A program made the translations under genes and the position numbers. Below the pieces are notes generated by a model. It was not told where the DNA came from. It did no database searches and was given only the letters and a program-made list of their open reading frames with translations. 51,021 nucleotides of DNA, taken from NCBI GenBank assembly GCA_017623595.1, contig JAGAOU010000103.1, positions 1-51,021 of the forward strand, given 5' to 3'. The stretch's first letter is position 1. Each line of letters opens with the position of its first letter. Of this stretch, positions 1 through 8,050 are shown one piece after another. The stretch comes from Clostridia bacterium. GTDB lineage: Bacteria > Bacillota > Clostridia > Oscillospirales > UBA644.

Positions 1-46
1 AACAACAAACCCGAACGTTTCACCGATTGGTAAAAGGTTCGGGTTT
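1..46 (-). terminator. Rho-independent terminator after tRNA-Leu
   Basis: A perfect 10-bp inverted repeat (7-16 with 37-46, sequence AAACCCGAAC/GTTCGGGTTT) encloses a second imperfect stem around ACC/GGT. On the minus strand it is followed by a T-rich tail. It lies 9 nt past the CCA end of the tRNA, so it most likely ends that transcript. Confidence 0.75.
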
Positions 47-54
47 GAATGCTT

Positions 55-141
55 TGGTGCGGGTAACAGGACTTGAACCTGCACAGCCTTGCGACCATTA
101 GAACCTGAATCTAACGCGTCTGCCAATTCCGCCATACCCGC
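55..141 (-). tRNA. tRNA-Leu (anticodon CAG)
   Basis: On the minus strand the acceptor stem GCGGGTA pairs with TACCCGC. The D-arm carries the usual GG..GGCAGACGCG pattern, and the anticodon stem TTAGA/TCTAA encloses the loop TTCAGGT, giving anticodon CAG, which reads CUG. A long variable arm, as expected for class II leucine tRNA, precedes the T-arm GCAGG-TTCAAGT-CCTGT. The CCA end is encoded at 55-57. It is preceded by its own strong promoter (187-215) and followed by a hairpin terminator, so it is probably a single-gene unit. Confidence 0.96.
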
Positions 142-186
142 ATATATGTTGTAAAGATGAGTGGCGGTCTCAAATTTACCTTGGAT

Positions 187-215
187 ATTATAACACATTT
201 TTCTGTAATTGTCAA
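187..215 (-). promoter_or_regulatory. Sigma-A promoter of tRNA-Leu
   Basis: On the minus strand a consensus -35 TTGACA (210-215) and -10 TATAAT (187-192) are separated by exactly 17 bp. The -10 is preceded by TGTGT, the Gram-positive TRTGN extended -10 element. It lies about 46 nt upstream of the mature tRNA 5' end. Confidence 0.93.
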
Positions 216-261
216 GGTGTATTTCATGTCATTTTTGTAAACTTTTGAGTTGAACAATATT

Positions 262-1362
262 TTACAATGGAGGACCAATCTTTCCATATGCCCTCCGTTC
301 TTTTCGTGCACGAAATTCCACACACAACCAAAGCAAAGCGGGCAAAACAAACTGTAAAGGAAGAGCAATGATGTGGAAAATTTCCAAAAAGCCGAAAACA
401 GAATTCGTGTTTTCAAACATAATCAAACAATAGCCACACAACAAAAATACCATGGAAAACCCCAACGCCTTTGATTCAATCGGAACAATGGAATTTATTC
501 CTCGCACAGCCATTTTCAGGCAAAAAGAAGCGCGAACAACCGCTGAAAGAAAGAAAAACAAGGAAGTAAATACCTCCAGACGGGAAAAGAAATCCGCAAG
601 ATTTACAAGTGAGGTAGAAAAATTATAAGGAAAATTCAAATCTTCTGCCAAATCCCCCCCAAGAAGCAAAAGATTCTGAAGCACAATCAAGAGCGATAAC
701 GCTCCCGCAGAAATGCAAGATATAAGCCAACTTGGCCGAGTGTTTTCGGCATCCTTTGGATCATATAATAACCCGAGTAGCAAAAAGGCATTTCCAAATG
801 GAAACGATAGATTATCCGCCGCACACAGAAGGACATTCTCCGTATTCTGATAATAAATCGGATACAAAAGCTCTGTCCGAAACATATTAAGCAACAAACA
901 AAAGAGGAGAATGATAATAAAAATAATTGGTAGCGATACAACGTAAGAAAAACGAAAAAGGACACCATCATCCCTTCGCAGAAAAAATGCAACAGAAAGG
1001 CATAGCAATGCGATTGGAACAAACAAATCGGTATTCTGCAGAGAAACGACCCGTGCAAAGCCCGCATAGGTACGAATTGTGATAGCACTCTGTCCGAAGC
1101 AATATAACACAAGAAGTCCGGTCAACACAAAACGAACGGAATCGGGAAACAGGTATAAAAGATCAAACACCGTCTCCCCCGGCCGCAAAACCGAAATGCG
1201 AGCCAAAACAATCCCCCAAAGCACAAGAAGAACAACCGCAATCAAAAGTGAAATCCAGGAATCCTGTCGCGCCCGATAACTGCCTCCGATAAGAAGATTT
1301 GCACCCATCAGAAACAACACCGCAAACAGAATCCGATGACGCATCAACGCCGTCCCGTTCAT
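262..1362 (-). CDS. gerAB: Spore germination receptor B subunit (GerAB/GerKB family)
   Basis: This 366-aa protein is almost entirely hydrophobic, with about ten membrane helices. It belongs to the amino-acid-permease-like B subunits of germinant receptors, which sit in the inner spore membrane and bind the nutrient germinant. Length and hydropathy match the family. The ATG overlaps the stop of the upstream 69-aa gene by 4 nt (ATGA), and GAGAGAGGTGGG lies just upstream as ribosome binding site, so translation is probably coupled. It is the last gene of the A-C-D-B operon. I see no hairpin terminator after it, so transcripts may run on towards the tRNA-Leu promoter. The germinant cannot be told from sequence. 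Confidence 0.9.
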   Translation of the reverse strand: MNGTALMRHRILFAVLFLMGANLLIGGSYRARQDSWISLLIAVVLLVLWGIVLARISVLRPGETVFDLLYLFPDSVRFVLTGLLVLYCFGQSAITIRTYAGFARVVSLQNTDLFVPIALLCLSVAFFLRRDDGVLFRFSYVVSLPIIFIIILLFCLLLNMFRTELLYPIYYQNTENVLLCAADNLSFPFGNAFLLLGLLYDPKDAENTRPSWLISCISAGALSLLIVLQNLLLLGGDLAEDLNFPYNFSTSLVNLADFFSRLEVFTSLFFFLSAVVRASFCLKMAVRGINSIVPIESKALGFSMVFLLCGYCLIMFENTNSVFGFLEIFHIIALPLQFVLPALLWLCVEFRARKERRAYGKIGPPL

Positions 1363-1568
1363 GCAGACATCCCACCTCTCTCAAACCAGTTTACAATCTG
1401 CTCGGAAAGCCCCACACCTGATATCCCCGATAGATATAACATTAAAAAGAATGTTCCGAGAACTACGATAACGCTTCCCGTCCATCGGGTGGGAATATCG
1501 TCGGTTGAACGAAAAAGCAATACAGTCAAAAAAATTGCAACCGCTGCCGAAAGCACATACAGCATCAT
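1359..1568 (-). CDS. Small two-helix membrane protein, probable germinant receptor D subunit
   Basis: A 69-aa protein with two predicted membrane helices (about residues 4-20 and 32-52) joined by a short polar loop (FRSTDDIPTRW) and a short polar C-terminus. It overlaps the C-subunit gene upstream by 4 nt (ATGA) and the B-subunit gene downstream by 4 nt, so it is embedded in the receptor operon. Germinant receptor operons of Bacillus often carry a fourth D gene for a protein of about 75 residues with two helices that modulates receptor function. Size, topology and position match that class. I recognise no sequence motif, so the call rests on context. A second methionine follows the first directly. 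Confidence 0.7.
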   Translation of the reverse strand: MMLYVLSAAVAIFLTVLLFRSTDDIPTRWTGSVIVVLGTFFLMLYLSGISGVGLSEQIVNWFERGGMSA

Positions 1569-2665
1569 TTTGAAATCCTTTCGTCAGAAAATCCAAAGTT
1601 TTCCAGTGTAACCTTACATTCCGACTTCAACTCAATAATCTTCGCTCTATCTCCTGCATTTCGAAGATCATATAGATAAGGCGCATGTCTGTAAACATAG
1701 ACCGATAACCCAAACACATCACAAAGCTCCCGTTCCTTTGCCCACTGCCAATCCGATTCCAGCTTTTCGGACAACAGTGCCGATATTTTTTCTTCCGCAG
1801 CATCCACGCCATGCATTGTGGACAGATCAAAGTCCTTCGGCATAGAGGTGAGACGAATATAACATTCCAATTTTACAAAAACAGAGAGAGACTCCCCGTC
1901 CTCCACGCTGCGAGAAGCCTTTACCGAACGAATCTGGCATGGAATTTCAACTCCGTCCTCTGTAGTCAACAACAACTCACCTCGTCGGTATTCCCCTGAA
2001 ACAAGCATCACACTTTGTGTTTTTTCCAGATCCAACAAACCGAATTTTTTCCCTTTTACAAGGCTGACAGTTCCATCTACAGAATATTTTCCATCAGATT
2101 CCGTAAAGAGAGGCAGCATCGTTTGATCTCCGTCCATAGAAAACTGATACAGTTTTGTCGGAGGTACTGATCCCGTTTCCCGATAAGAGTTTTCAATCAC
2201 GGACACATAGTCATAAGATGCGATACGTTCTTCCTTTTCACCGATCGATAGCATCTCACGGGCACCCGAGCCTTGGACTGCGGCAAGGAAAAGGTCCGAT
2301 CGGTACTGAGGATCTCTCATAAACGCATCTACAAGATTGCTTACTCCTTCTTCTGTTACCGAATCCGAAAACAAAATGAGTTTGCAATGACTGAACTGCA
2401 GTTCTTTAGTCGCAACATTGACAAGTCGCTTCAAACAATCCTCCACATTCTCTCCTTCTTCGGAAATCACCTTGGCCGTTGGTGTGGAAGATTCTCCCCC
2501 CGAAAGACGAATTACTTCAACCGAAACCTTATAGTGGAATTCTTTTCCGTGATCAATCCCGATTCCTGCGACCATAGCAGTATTGTTTATTTCATGATAA
2601 TCATAACATCCACTCAAAGAAAGCACGTTCAGCATGGTAAAAATAAAACATAACATGCGTTTCAT
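1565..2665 (-). CDS. gerAC: Spore germination lipoprotein C subunit (GerAC family)
   Basis: A 366-aa lipoprotein. The N-terminus is a signal peptide ending in the lipobox LSGC, with the lipidated Cys at residue 20, followed by YDYHEINN, a signature of GerAC proteins (usual form CWDYKEIN). The mature part has the mixed alpha/beta GerAC domains. It is expected to be anchored on the outer face of the inner spore membrane and to act with the A and B subunits. I chose the ATG at 2665 rather than an upstream in-frame codon because it sits directly before the signal peptide, 1 nt after the gerAA stop, with GGGGGAA as ribosome binding site. Confidence 0.93.
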   Translation of the reverse strand: MKRMLCFIFTMLNVLSLSGCYDYHEINNTAMVAGIGIDHGKEFHYKVSVEVIRLSGGESSTPTAKVISEEGENVEDCLKRLVNVATKELQFSHCKLILFSDSVTEEGVSNLVDAFMRDPQYRSDLFLAAVQGSGAREMLSIGEKEERIASYDYVSVIENSYRETGSVPPTKLYQFSMDGDQTMLPLFTESDGKYSVDGTVSLVKGKKFGLLDLEKTQSVMLVSGEYRRGELLLTTEDGVEIPCQIRSVKASRSVEDGESLSVFVKLECYIRLTSMPKDFDLSTMHGVDAAEEKISALLSEKLESDWQWAKERELCDVFGLSVYVYRHAPYLYDLRNAGDRAKIIELKSECKVTLENFGFSDERISK

Positions 2666-2666
2666 A

Positions 2667-4196
2667 TCATTCCCCCTTCCGAATACGATCTTTTGCAAAA
2701 AACGAAGGGCGGGTACGCATAGTCCACCAGGGCGCTCGAATCAGCACGTCCTTTTGATCCTGTCCACGAGGCACAAACCAATAAGCAAGATAGGGCACTC
2801 CGAAGGATGTGATGGACATGAGGTGGAAAAAGACCGACAACAGCGCAAATAAAATACCATACAAGCCAAGAAGAGAGCCTGCGATCAAAAGATATAGACG
2901 TAAAACGATCACAGAATTTTCCAATCGGGGAGAAATCAATCCCGTGATTCCGGCAAAAGCCACAACAATCAACGTCGTTGATCCGATAAAACGAGCGGAA
3001 ACTGCGGCATCTCCAATCACAATTGCACCAACAATGCTCAACGCCTGCGCAATATTTCCGGGTAAACGTTGACTGGCCTCTCGCAGAATTTCAAATACGG
3101 TAATCATCAAAAAGCATTCCACCGCAATGGGAAACGGAACCCCCTCCCTCGCGGAGGCAATGCTGAGCGCAAGATCTGTAGGCAACAATTCCTGATGATA
3201 GGAAACAAGCGAAACAAAAATACCGGGCACCGATACAGTTAATATAAAACATAAAATGCGAAGCAGCCGACCGATGGATGCAAACCAAAAATTCTGATAG
3301 TAGTCCTCCGCAGTCTGGAAGGTTTCCATAAAAATATAAGGCATTTCCAGTGCAACGGGTGTCCCGTCCACAATTAAAGCCACTCTTCCCTCCAAAAGTC
3401 CCGCAGCAACCACATCGGGGCGCTCAGTCATCCCTACGGTGCGAAAAATGGAATTACGACAATCCGAAATCTGTTCCGAAATATAGTTACTGTCAAGAAT
3501 CCCGTCCATATCAATATTGGACAATCGTCTTTTTACTTCCGACAGAAGCTCGGGGCGAACCACAGACTTTAAATAGCATAAAAATGCTTTTGTTCCGCTT
3601 CTTGTTCCGAAGGTCATGGTTTCAGCGCAAAAATCGACGGTTTTCAGCTTGCGATGCACCATCGCAACATTCATCAGCACAGATTCGGTAAATCCCTCAC
3701 GTGGGCCTAACAATGCCTTCTCCGCCGCAGGCTCTTCAGGGGTGCGAACAGGAAAACCTTTTGTGCTTGCAACAACAGCTTGGCCATACCCATCGGCAAA
3801 CACGACACTGTCTCCCGCAAGCATTGCATCAAAGCATTCCTTTGCAGTGTTGACAATCTTTGTTTCAATGTTTATAATAATTTCACGAGCAATTCTTTGC
3901 GGCGTACAGGGCGATTCGATATACTCAATCATAGGACGGATCACACTTTCGTAAACCACTGTATTATTGACAAGTCCATCAAAATATACGGCAAAGCATC
4001 GAACAGGCCCCGAAAAAAATTCACGACAGATAAAGGTCCCATCATCCTGAAACACCCGCTTCAGCATCCGCATATTAACATCCAGTGCAGATGCTAAAGG
4101 GGCGTCTTCGGTCAACGCACCCGTGTCTGCTACAGAAAACTCCGGAAAGGGATGCGGTTCGGCACTGACGAGGTCATTCTGTTTCTTCGATTTCAT
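2667..4196 (-). CDS. gerAA: Spore germination receptor A subunit (GerAA family)
   Basis: A 509-aa protein of the GerA/GerKA family, the A subunit of a nutrient germinant receptor in the inner spore membrane. The N-terminal half is a soluble domain of the GerA type (VFQDDGTFICREF..., YFDGLVN). The C-terminal half carries about five membrane helices with the conserved segments DGTPVALEMP, ALSIVGAIVIGDAAV and LISPRLE. An in-frame ATG lies 36 nt further upstream, but the ATG at 4196 has GGGAGGTGG at a good distance and is the likely start. It is the first gene of the operon. A terminator at 4231-4259 separates it from the flavin reductase gene. I could not find a convincing sigma-G promoter in the short gap. 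Confidence 0.95.
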   Translation of the reverse strand: MKSKKQNDLVSAEPHPFPEFSVADTGALTEDAPLASALDVNMRMLKRVFQDDGTFICREFFSGPVRCFAVYFDGLVNNTVVYESVIRPMIEYIESPCTPQRIAREIIINIETKIVNTAKECFDAMLAGDSVVFADGYGQAVVASTKGFPVRTPEEPAAEKALLGPREGFTESVLMNVAMVHRKLKTVDFCAETMTFGTRSGTKAFLCYLKSVVRPELLSEVKRRLSNIDMDGILDSNYISEQISDCRNSIFRTVGMTERPDVVAAGLLEGRVALIVDGTPVALEMPYIFMETFQTAEDYYQNFWFASIGRLLRILCFILTVSVPGIFVSLVSYHQELLPTDLALSIASAREGVPFPIAVECFLMITVFEILREASQRLPGNIAQALSIVGAIVIGDAAVSARFIGSTTLIVVAFAGITGLISPRLENSVIVLRLYLLIAGSLLGLYGILFALLSVFFHLMSITSFGVPYLAYWFVPRGQDQKDVLIRAPWWTMRTRPSFFAKDRIRKGE

Positions 4197-4230
4197 AATC
4201 CACCTCCCACAATTCCCCAATATTGTGCGC

Positions 4231-4259
4231 AAAAAATGCCCCGTCTATCCGACGGGGCA
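4231..4259 (-). terminator. Rho-independent terminator after the flavin reductase gene
   Basis: A perfect 9-bp stem TGCCCCGTC/GACGGGGCA (4237-4245 with 4251-4259) with a 5-nt loop, followed on the minus strand by six T. It closes the long operon that starts at the LCP gene and isolates the gerA operon. Confidence 0.92.
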
Positions 4260-4275
4260 CAGAATTGCCACTTAT

Positions 4276-4773
4276 TTACTTCTGCTCAAGAACATCGACA
4301 ACTTCACCGCAATAAAGACGATGATAGTCCTTTGTCGGATAGTGAGAGTCAATGTGAGGATCCAAAAACCCTTCGGGATCCAAATCCTGTACATAAATCT
4401 TTTTACAAACAAAGACAAGACGAGCCTCTTCGAAGGTTATCGCGTTCTCCTTAAAATAAGGAGTAATCCCCGCAAGAGCCGCTTTATCGCAATCTCTGCC
4501 CGATTTCGTTCCGCAAATACGATAGGCCTGCTCCATGCCGGGACGAAGAACTGTCACTGTAAAATAATCTTCCCGTTCAAAAAACTCATAGGTATAGCGC
4601 TGCGGACGGATCACAACGGAAATCACATTCTTATTCCAGAGAACTCCCATGGTCCCCCAAGAGGCTGTCATGGTATTCCAGGAATCACGGTTTCCGGCAG
4701 ACACCAATAGCATTTCCTTTCCAATCATTGAAAAAGGGTTTCGAATCTCGGGAACATCGGTATGAACAAACAT
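4276..4773 (-). CDS. Flavin reductase-like domain protein
   Basis: A 165-aa protein of the flavin reductase-like/RutF FMN-binding split-barrel family. The segment TMTASWGTMGVLWNKNV is the typical FMN-phosphate binding region (NxMTxSWG... in relatives), followed by VISVVIRPQRYTYEFFE. Members reduce flavin with NAD(P)H or bind FMN as redox proteins; the partner cannot be read from the sequence. Its ribosome binding site is AGGAGGAG. It begins 19 nt after ytvI ends and is the last gene before the terminator at 4231-4259, so it is probably the distal gene of the operon. Confidence 0.85.
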   Translation of the reverse strand: MFVHTDVPEIRNPFSMIGKEMLLVSAGNRDSWNTMTASWGTMGVLWNKNVISVVIRPQRYTYEFFEREDYFTVTVLRPGMEQAYRICGTKSGRDCDKAALAGITPYFKENAITFEEARLVFVCKKIYVQDLDPEGFLDPHIDSHYPTKDYHRLYCGEVVDVLEQK

Positions 4774-4792
4774 AAAAACTCCTCCTGATATA

Positions 4793-5836
4793 TTATGAAT
4801 CGTCGGGGGCGGACTTCCAAAGAGGAAGCCTCCCCGAATCGTTCCATTCTTTTACAAACAAAAATAACAACGGAAACAAAAATGCTCCGAAAAACCCAAT
4901 AAGCTTCATACCGAGATAAATACTCAGTAAGCTCATCAGCGGCGATAACCCAAGATTTTTCCCCATAACACGGGGCTCGGCAAGCTCCCGAATCAAAAAG
5001 ACGATCACCGCGAGAACGATCAGGCCGATTCCAAGAGAGGAATCGGAAAAAACAAACCATTCGATAAGCCCCCAAGGAACAAGAATCGATGGAATCCCCA
5101 CATAGGGTAAAAGATCAAAAAGAGCAATCACCGCCGCCAGGATCAGAGGATAAGAAACATTCAGAACCCAGAAGCCGATCAACAACTGGGCATAGTTGAG
5201 GACAAGCATAATGCCGTATGCCCGCAATATGCGAAAAATCTTCCGCAACAAAAACTCCTTCACGTCATAGTATTCCGTTTGAAGACGTGCAGACATCTGA
5301 CGAAGAAGAAAGGGCTCGATTTGGGGATACTTCACAGATAACAGATAAGAAGAAAACACCGTAACAAAGGAAAAGATCAACGCATCGGGAATTCCCATCA
5401 GGAGATCAAGAAGGCTCATCAATCCGGTTCGGGCAAGATCAACCAACGCAGGCAATAAATCCTCCGCACGCTGAGTCAACCATTGAATAGTATCTTCCTC
5501 CAGAAAAGGAAGGGAGATGCGGGAGAGAATCTCCTGAAAATCCGTGTGTTGAATCCATTCCAGCAGCTCTGCCGCCTCACGGTAAAATAAAGCACCTGCC
5601 TTCCACAGAAGAAACAGTAAAACACCCCAAAACGGAAGAATCACCACCGCAGCAGCAAAAGCCCGTTTACGATATCGGGAAAGCTTTGACACAAGGGAAT
5701 TAAACGCCGAGGCCACAAAAAAACCAAGCAAAAACGGAAGAAGCACGGGCACCAGATACCGAACCGCCAGAACAATCAAAAGGGCAAGGGCTCCGTAATA
5801 AGCAATATTGACAAGGAAGTGCAGTTTCTTCTTCAT
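4793..5836 (-). CDS. ytvI: Sporulation integral membrane protein YtvI (AI-2E transporter family)
   Basis: A 347-aa protein of the PF01594/AI-2E transporter-like family, with about seven membrane helices: two near the N-terminus, a long amphipathic middle region, then a C-terminal bundle. The C-terminal EPRVMGKNLGLSPLMSLLSIY and the run FDLLPYVGIPSILVPWG are family signatures. YtvI in spore formers is a sporulation protein of unclear molecular role. Given the gerA operon next door and a SipL-like gene in the window, the YtvI subgroup is more likely than a generic transporter. The ribosome binding site is a weak GGTGG, directly preceded by a perfect inverted repeat (5846-5865). It is preceded by the YdcF-like gene with a 32-nt gap. 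Confidence 0.85.
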   Translation of the reverse strand: MKKKLHFLVNIAYYGALALLIVLAVRYLVPVLLPFLLGFFVASAFNSLVSKLSRYRKRAFAAAVVILPFWGVLLFLLWKAGALFYREAAELLEWIQHTDFQEILSRISLPFLEEDTIQWLTQRAEDLLPALVDLARTGLMSLLDLLMGIPDALIFSFVTVFSSYLLSVKYPQIEPFLLRQMSARLQTEYYDVKEFLLRKIFRILRAYGIMLVLNYAQLLIGFWVLNVSYPLILAAVIALFDLLPYVGIPSILVPWGLIEWFVFSDSSLGIGLIVLAVIVFLIRELAEPRVMGKNLGLSPLMSLLSIYLGMKLIGFFGAFLFPLLFLFVKEWNDSGRLPLWKSAPDDS

Positions 5837-5845
5837 TCAACCACC

Positions 5846-5865
5846 GTATAAAACTCGTTTTATAC
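5846..5865. repeat. Perfect AT-rich inverted repeat upstream of ytvI
   Basis: GTATAAAAC, 2 nt, GTTTTATAC: a perfect 9-bp inverted repeat that ends just before the ytvI ribosome binding site (GGTGG). It lacks a T-run and is too AT-rich for a good terminator. A protein binding site or a weak mRNA hairpin near the start codon is possible. Confidence 0.5.
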
Positions 5866-5868
5866 AGT

Positions 5869-6672
5869 TTATGCAAAAATCTGCCTCACATACATAAAAA
5901 AGACACCTGCAAATTCTCGAAGATAAGAATTTACAATAACCACGAGACTGGAAGGCATAGCCCCTGAAACACCATAGGCATCAAAGCCTGCATTTTCACA
6001 AAGGATCTTGGCACGAAAAACATGAAACCCCGTTGTTGCAACAGCGACACGCTCCGTCTCGGGACGAATGTCATTCAAAATCTCAGTCGCATTATTTATA
6101 TTTTCTCGTGTGTTGACCGAGGAATCCTCCAGATAAAGACGATCCTGCGAAATTCCCCGTTCGGCCAGCCAGCGGCGCATACATTCCGCTTCGGTAATAT
6201 CCTCTCCATCCCCCTGACCGCCGCAAAGAACCGCAATGCTTTCGGGACGATCCCGCAAGAATCCGTAAGCAGCCTCAAGACGATAGCGAAGCATTTCACA
6301 AGGAGTCTCTCCCTCCACCTGACATCCCAACACAAAGATCACCTGAACATCCTCCGGGATTGCATCGCCATCTTGATGATAGAGAATCAGACCTTCCACA
6401 AAGACAAACAGAAGAAAAAGAAGAATCACGCCCGTTATCATAGAATACATCAGAATTTTTGCAGGAATACGAACCCGCTTATCCCCATGCGTTCGCAGAA
6501 GTAACGAAAGATAAAAGACAATCCAGCATCCGCAAGCAAGTGCGGTCAGTTGCAAAACAAAACGAAGACCATAAACACTCCCCTGCAAAAGAAACGCAAA
6601 CAGACCGACAAAAAAGGGAATTGTCAGCCAACGCCCCTTCGATGAAAACATAGAACGCAAAATTTTCTGCAT
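5869..6672 (-). CDS. YdcF/SanA-like DUF218 membrane protein
   Basis: A 267-aa protein with about four N-terminal membrane helices (residues 15-100) and a C-terminal DUF218 domain. Diagnostic DUF218 motifs are FVLGCQVEGETPCEMLRYR, LCGGQGDGEDITEA and LEDSSVNTRENINNA, so the fold is the Rossmann-like YdcF/SanA type. Members have been tied to envelope barrier function and vancomycin tolerance in enterobacteria, but the biochemical activity is not settled. Ribosome binding site AAAGGAG. It sits between a MATE exporter and ytvI in one operon with other envelope genes, which supports a cell-envelope role. Confidence 0.85.
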   Translation of the reverse strand: MQKILRSMFSSKGRWLTIPFFVGLFAFLLQGSVYGLRFVLQLTALACGCWIVFYLSLLLRTHGDKRVRIPAKILMYSMITGVILLFLLFVFVEGLILYHQDGDAIPEDVQVIFVLGCQVEGETPCEMLRYRLEAAYGFLRDRPESIAVLCGGQGDGEDITEAECMRRWLAERGISQDRLYLEDSSVNTRENINNATEILNDIRPETERVAVATTGFHVFRAKILCENAGFDAYGVSGAMPSSLVVIVNSYLREFAGVFFMYVRQIFA

Positions 6673-6690
6673 TTTCTTCTCCTTTCTCTT

Positions 6691-8049
6691 TTACTCCGCA
6701 GTTTTTGCAGCATTTATTTTTTTTATTGAACGAAAATACGAGATCATTAAGAATACGGCAGAACCGATCCAGGCACCAACCTCTGCACCGAAAATACCGT
6801 AAGAATAGCCGCTTAGAACAACGAATCCCGCAATCGCAACACGGATCGCCAATTCCAAAAAACCGGAAACCATGGGGACCATCGCATTTCCCATCCCCTG
6901 CAGAGCAGAAAGAAACACATATAACAGATACAATACCGGCAAACAGACCGCCATCACACACAAATACACATAAGCAGTGTCCCCGGCCTGCATTGCAACG
7001 GCCGCATTGTCCGAGGTGATAAAGAGCATCACGGCAGATCTGCCGAAGACAAGCATAACAGAAGCAATAATAACAGACGTTATCATTGAAAGAACGCAAG
7101 CAGAACGAACACCGCTGCGGACACGGTCCGGTCGCGCAGCACCGTAATTTTGCCCCACAAAGGTTGTCACGGCATAGCCGTATGATACAGCTGCGATCTC
7201 CAAAAGACCGTACAATTTATTGGATGCGGTATATCCGGCAATAAAGCTGACCCCAAACCCGTTGACCACCGTCTGAAGAACCATACCGCCGAGGGCAACC
7301 CCCACGTTTTTTGCCGCAATGGGAGTCCCGATGCGAATCAAATTCCGTTGATGGGATGCAGAAACCTTCCAGTGTTGTTTTTCAAAACGAAGTTCCGGAA
7401 TTTTTCGCATCCGAACATAACAAATTGTCCCCGAAACACATTGAGAAAACACGGTCGCAGCCGCTGCTCCCGCAATCCCCCAACCAAAAACAAAGACAGT
7501 CAGAGCATCGAGAAAAATGTTGGTCAGCGCTGCGGTCATCATAGCAAAAAGGGGCGTCTTACTGTCCCCGACCGCACGCAAAACCGAAGAGCAATAGTTG
7601 AAGAACACCATTGCAGGAAGCCCTGCAAAGATAATGCGGATATATAATTCCGCCATTACCGTAAGCTGAGGAGGGACCCGAAGAAGCATAAAGAACAATG
7701 GAACTCCGAGTTGTCCCACCGCAACACCGATCAACGCAAGATAAATGCAGAGACGGGAAGACTGAGCCAACATCCGTTTCAACTCAAAATAGTCTTTTTC
7801 TCCGTACTTTTGCGAAAAGCGAACCGAAAAGCCTTGGGTATACCCTTGTACAATTCCCAAAAACATCCAGTTCAGCCAATCCACGGTGCCGAGGGCCGCC
7901 AAAGCGTCCATTCCGACACCGCGTCCAACAATGGCAGTATCCACAACGGTATAAAGCTGCTGAAAGACATTGCCGAACATAAGAGGAATCGCAAAAGAAA
8001 ACAACAGCTTCAGAGGCGCCCCGCGGGTCATGTCAATTGTTTTTGCCAT
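6691..8049 (-). CDS. MATE family efflux transporter
   Basis: A 452-aa, 12-helix membrane protein of the multidrug and toxic compound extrusion family. The start MAKTIDMTRGAPLKLLFSFA is the usual beginning of the DinF/NorM-like clostridial MATE group, followed by IPLMFGNVFQQLYTVVDTA, a family hallmark. Members export cationic drugs or metabolites against a Na+ or H+ gradient; the substrate is unknown here. An in-frame ATG lies 48 nt upstream inside the previous gene, but the start at 8049 has AAAGGTG close by and gives the standard N-terminus. It begins 1 nt after the rlmA stop. Confidence 0.93.
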   Translation of the reverse strand: MAKTIDMTRGAPLKLLFSFAIPLMFGNVFQQLYTVVDTAIVGRGVGMDALAALGTVDWLNWMFLGIVQGYTQGFSVRFSQKYGEKDYFELKRMLAQSSRLCIYLALIGVAVGQLGVPLFFMLLRVPPQLTVMAELYIRIIFAGLPAMVFFNYCSSVLRAVGDSKTPLFAMMTAALTNIFLDALTVFVFGWGIAGAAAATVFSQCVSGTICYVRMRKIPELRFEKQHWKVSASHQRNLIRIGTPIAAKNVGVALGGMVLQTVVNGFGVSFIAGYTASNKLYGLLEIAAVSYGYAVTTFVGQNYGAARPDRVRSGVRSACVLSMITSVIIASVMLVFGRSAVMLFITSDNAAVAMQAGDTAYVYLCVMAVCLPVLYLLYVFLSALQGMGNAMVPMVSGFLELAIRVAIAGFVVLSGYSYGIFGAEVGAWIGSAVFLMISYFRSIKKINAAKTAE

Positions 8050-8050
8050 A

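Noticed and set aside
4196..4275. Sigma-G promoter for the gerA operon
   Set aside because: Only a loose CACAATA -10-like element is present, with no matching -35 at the right distance.
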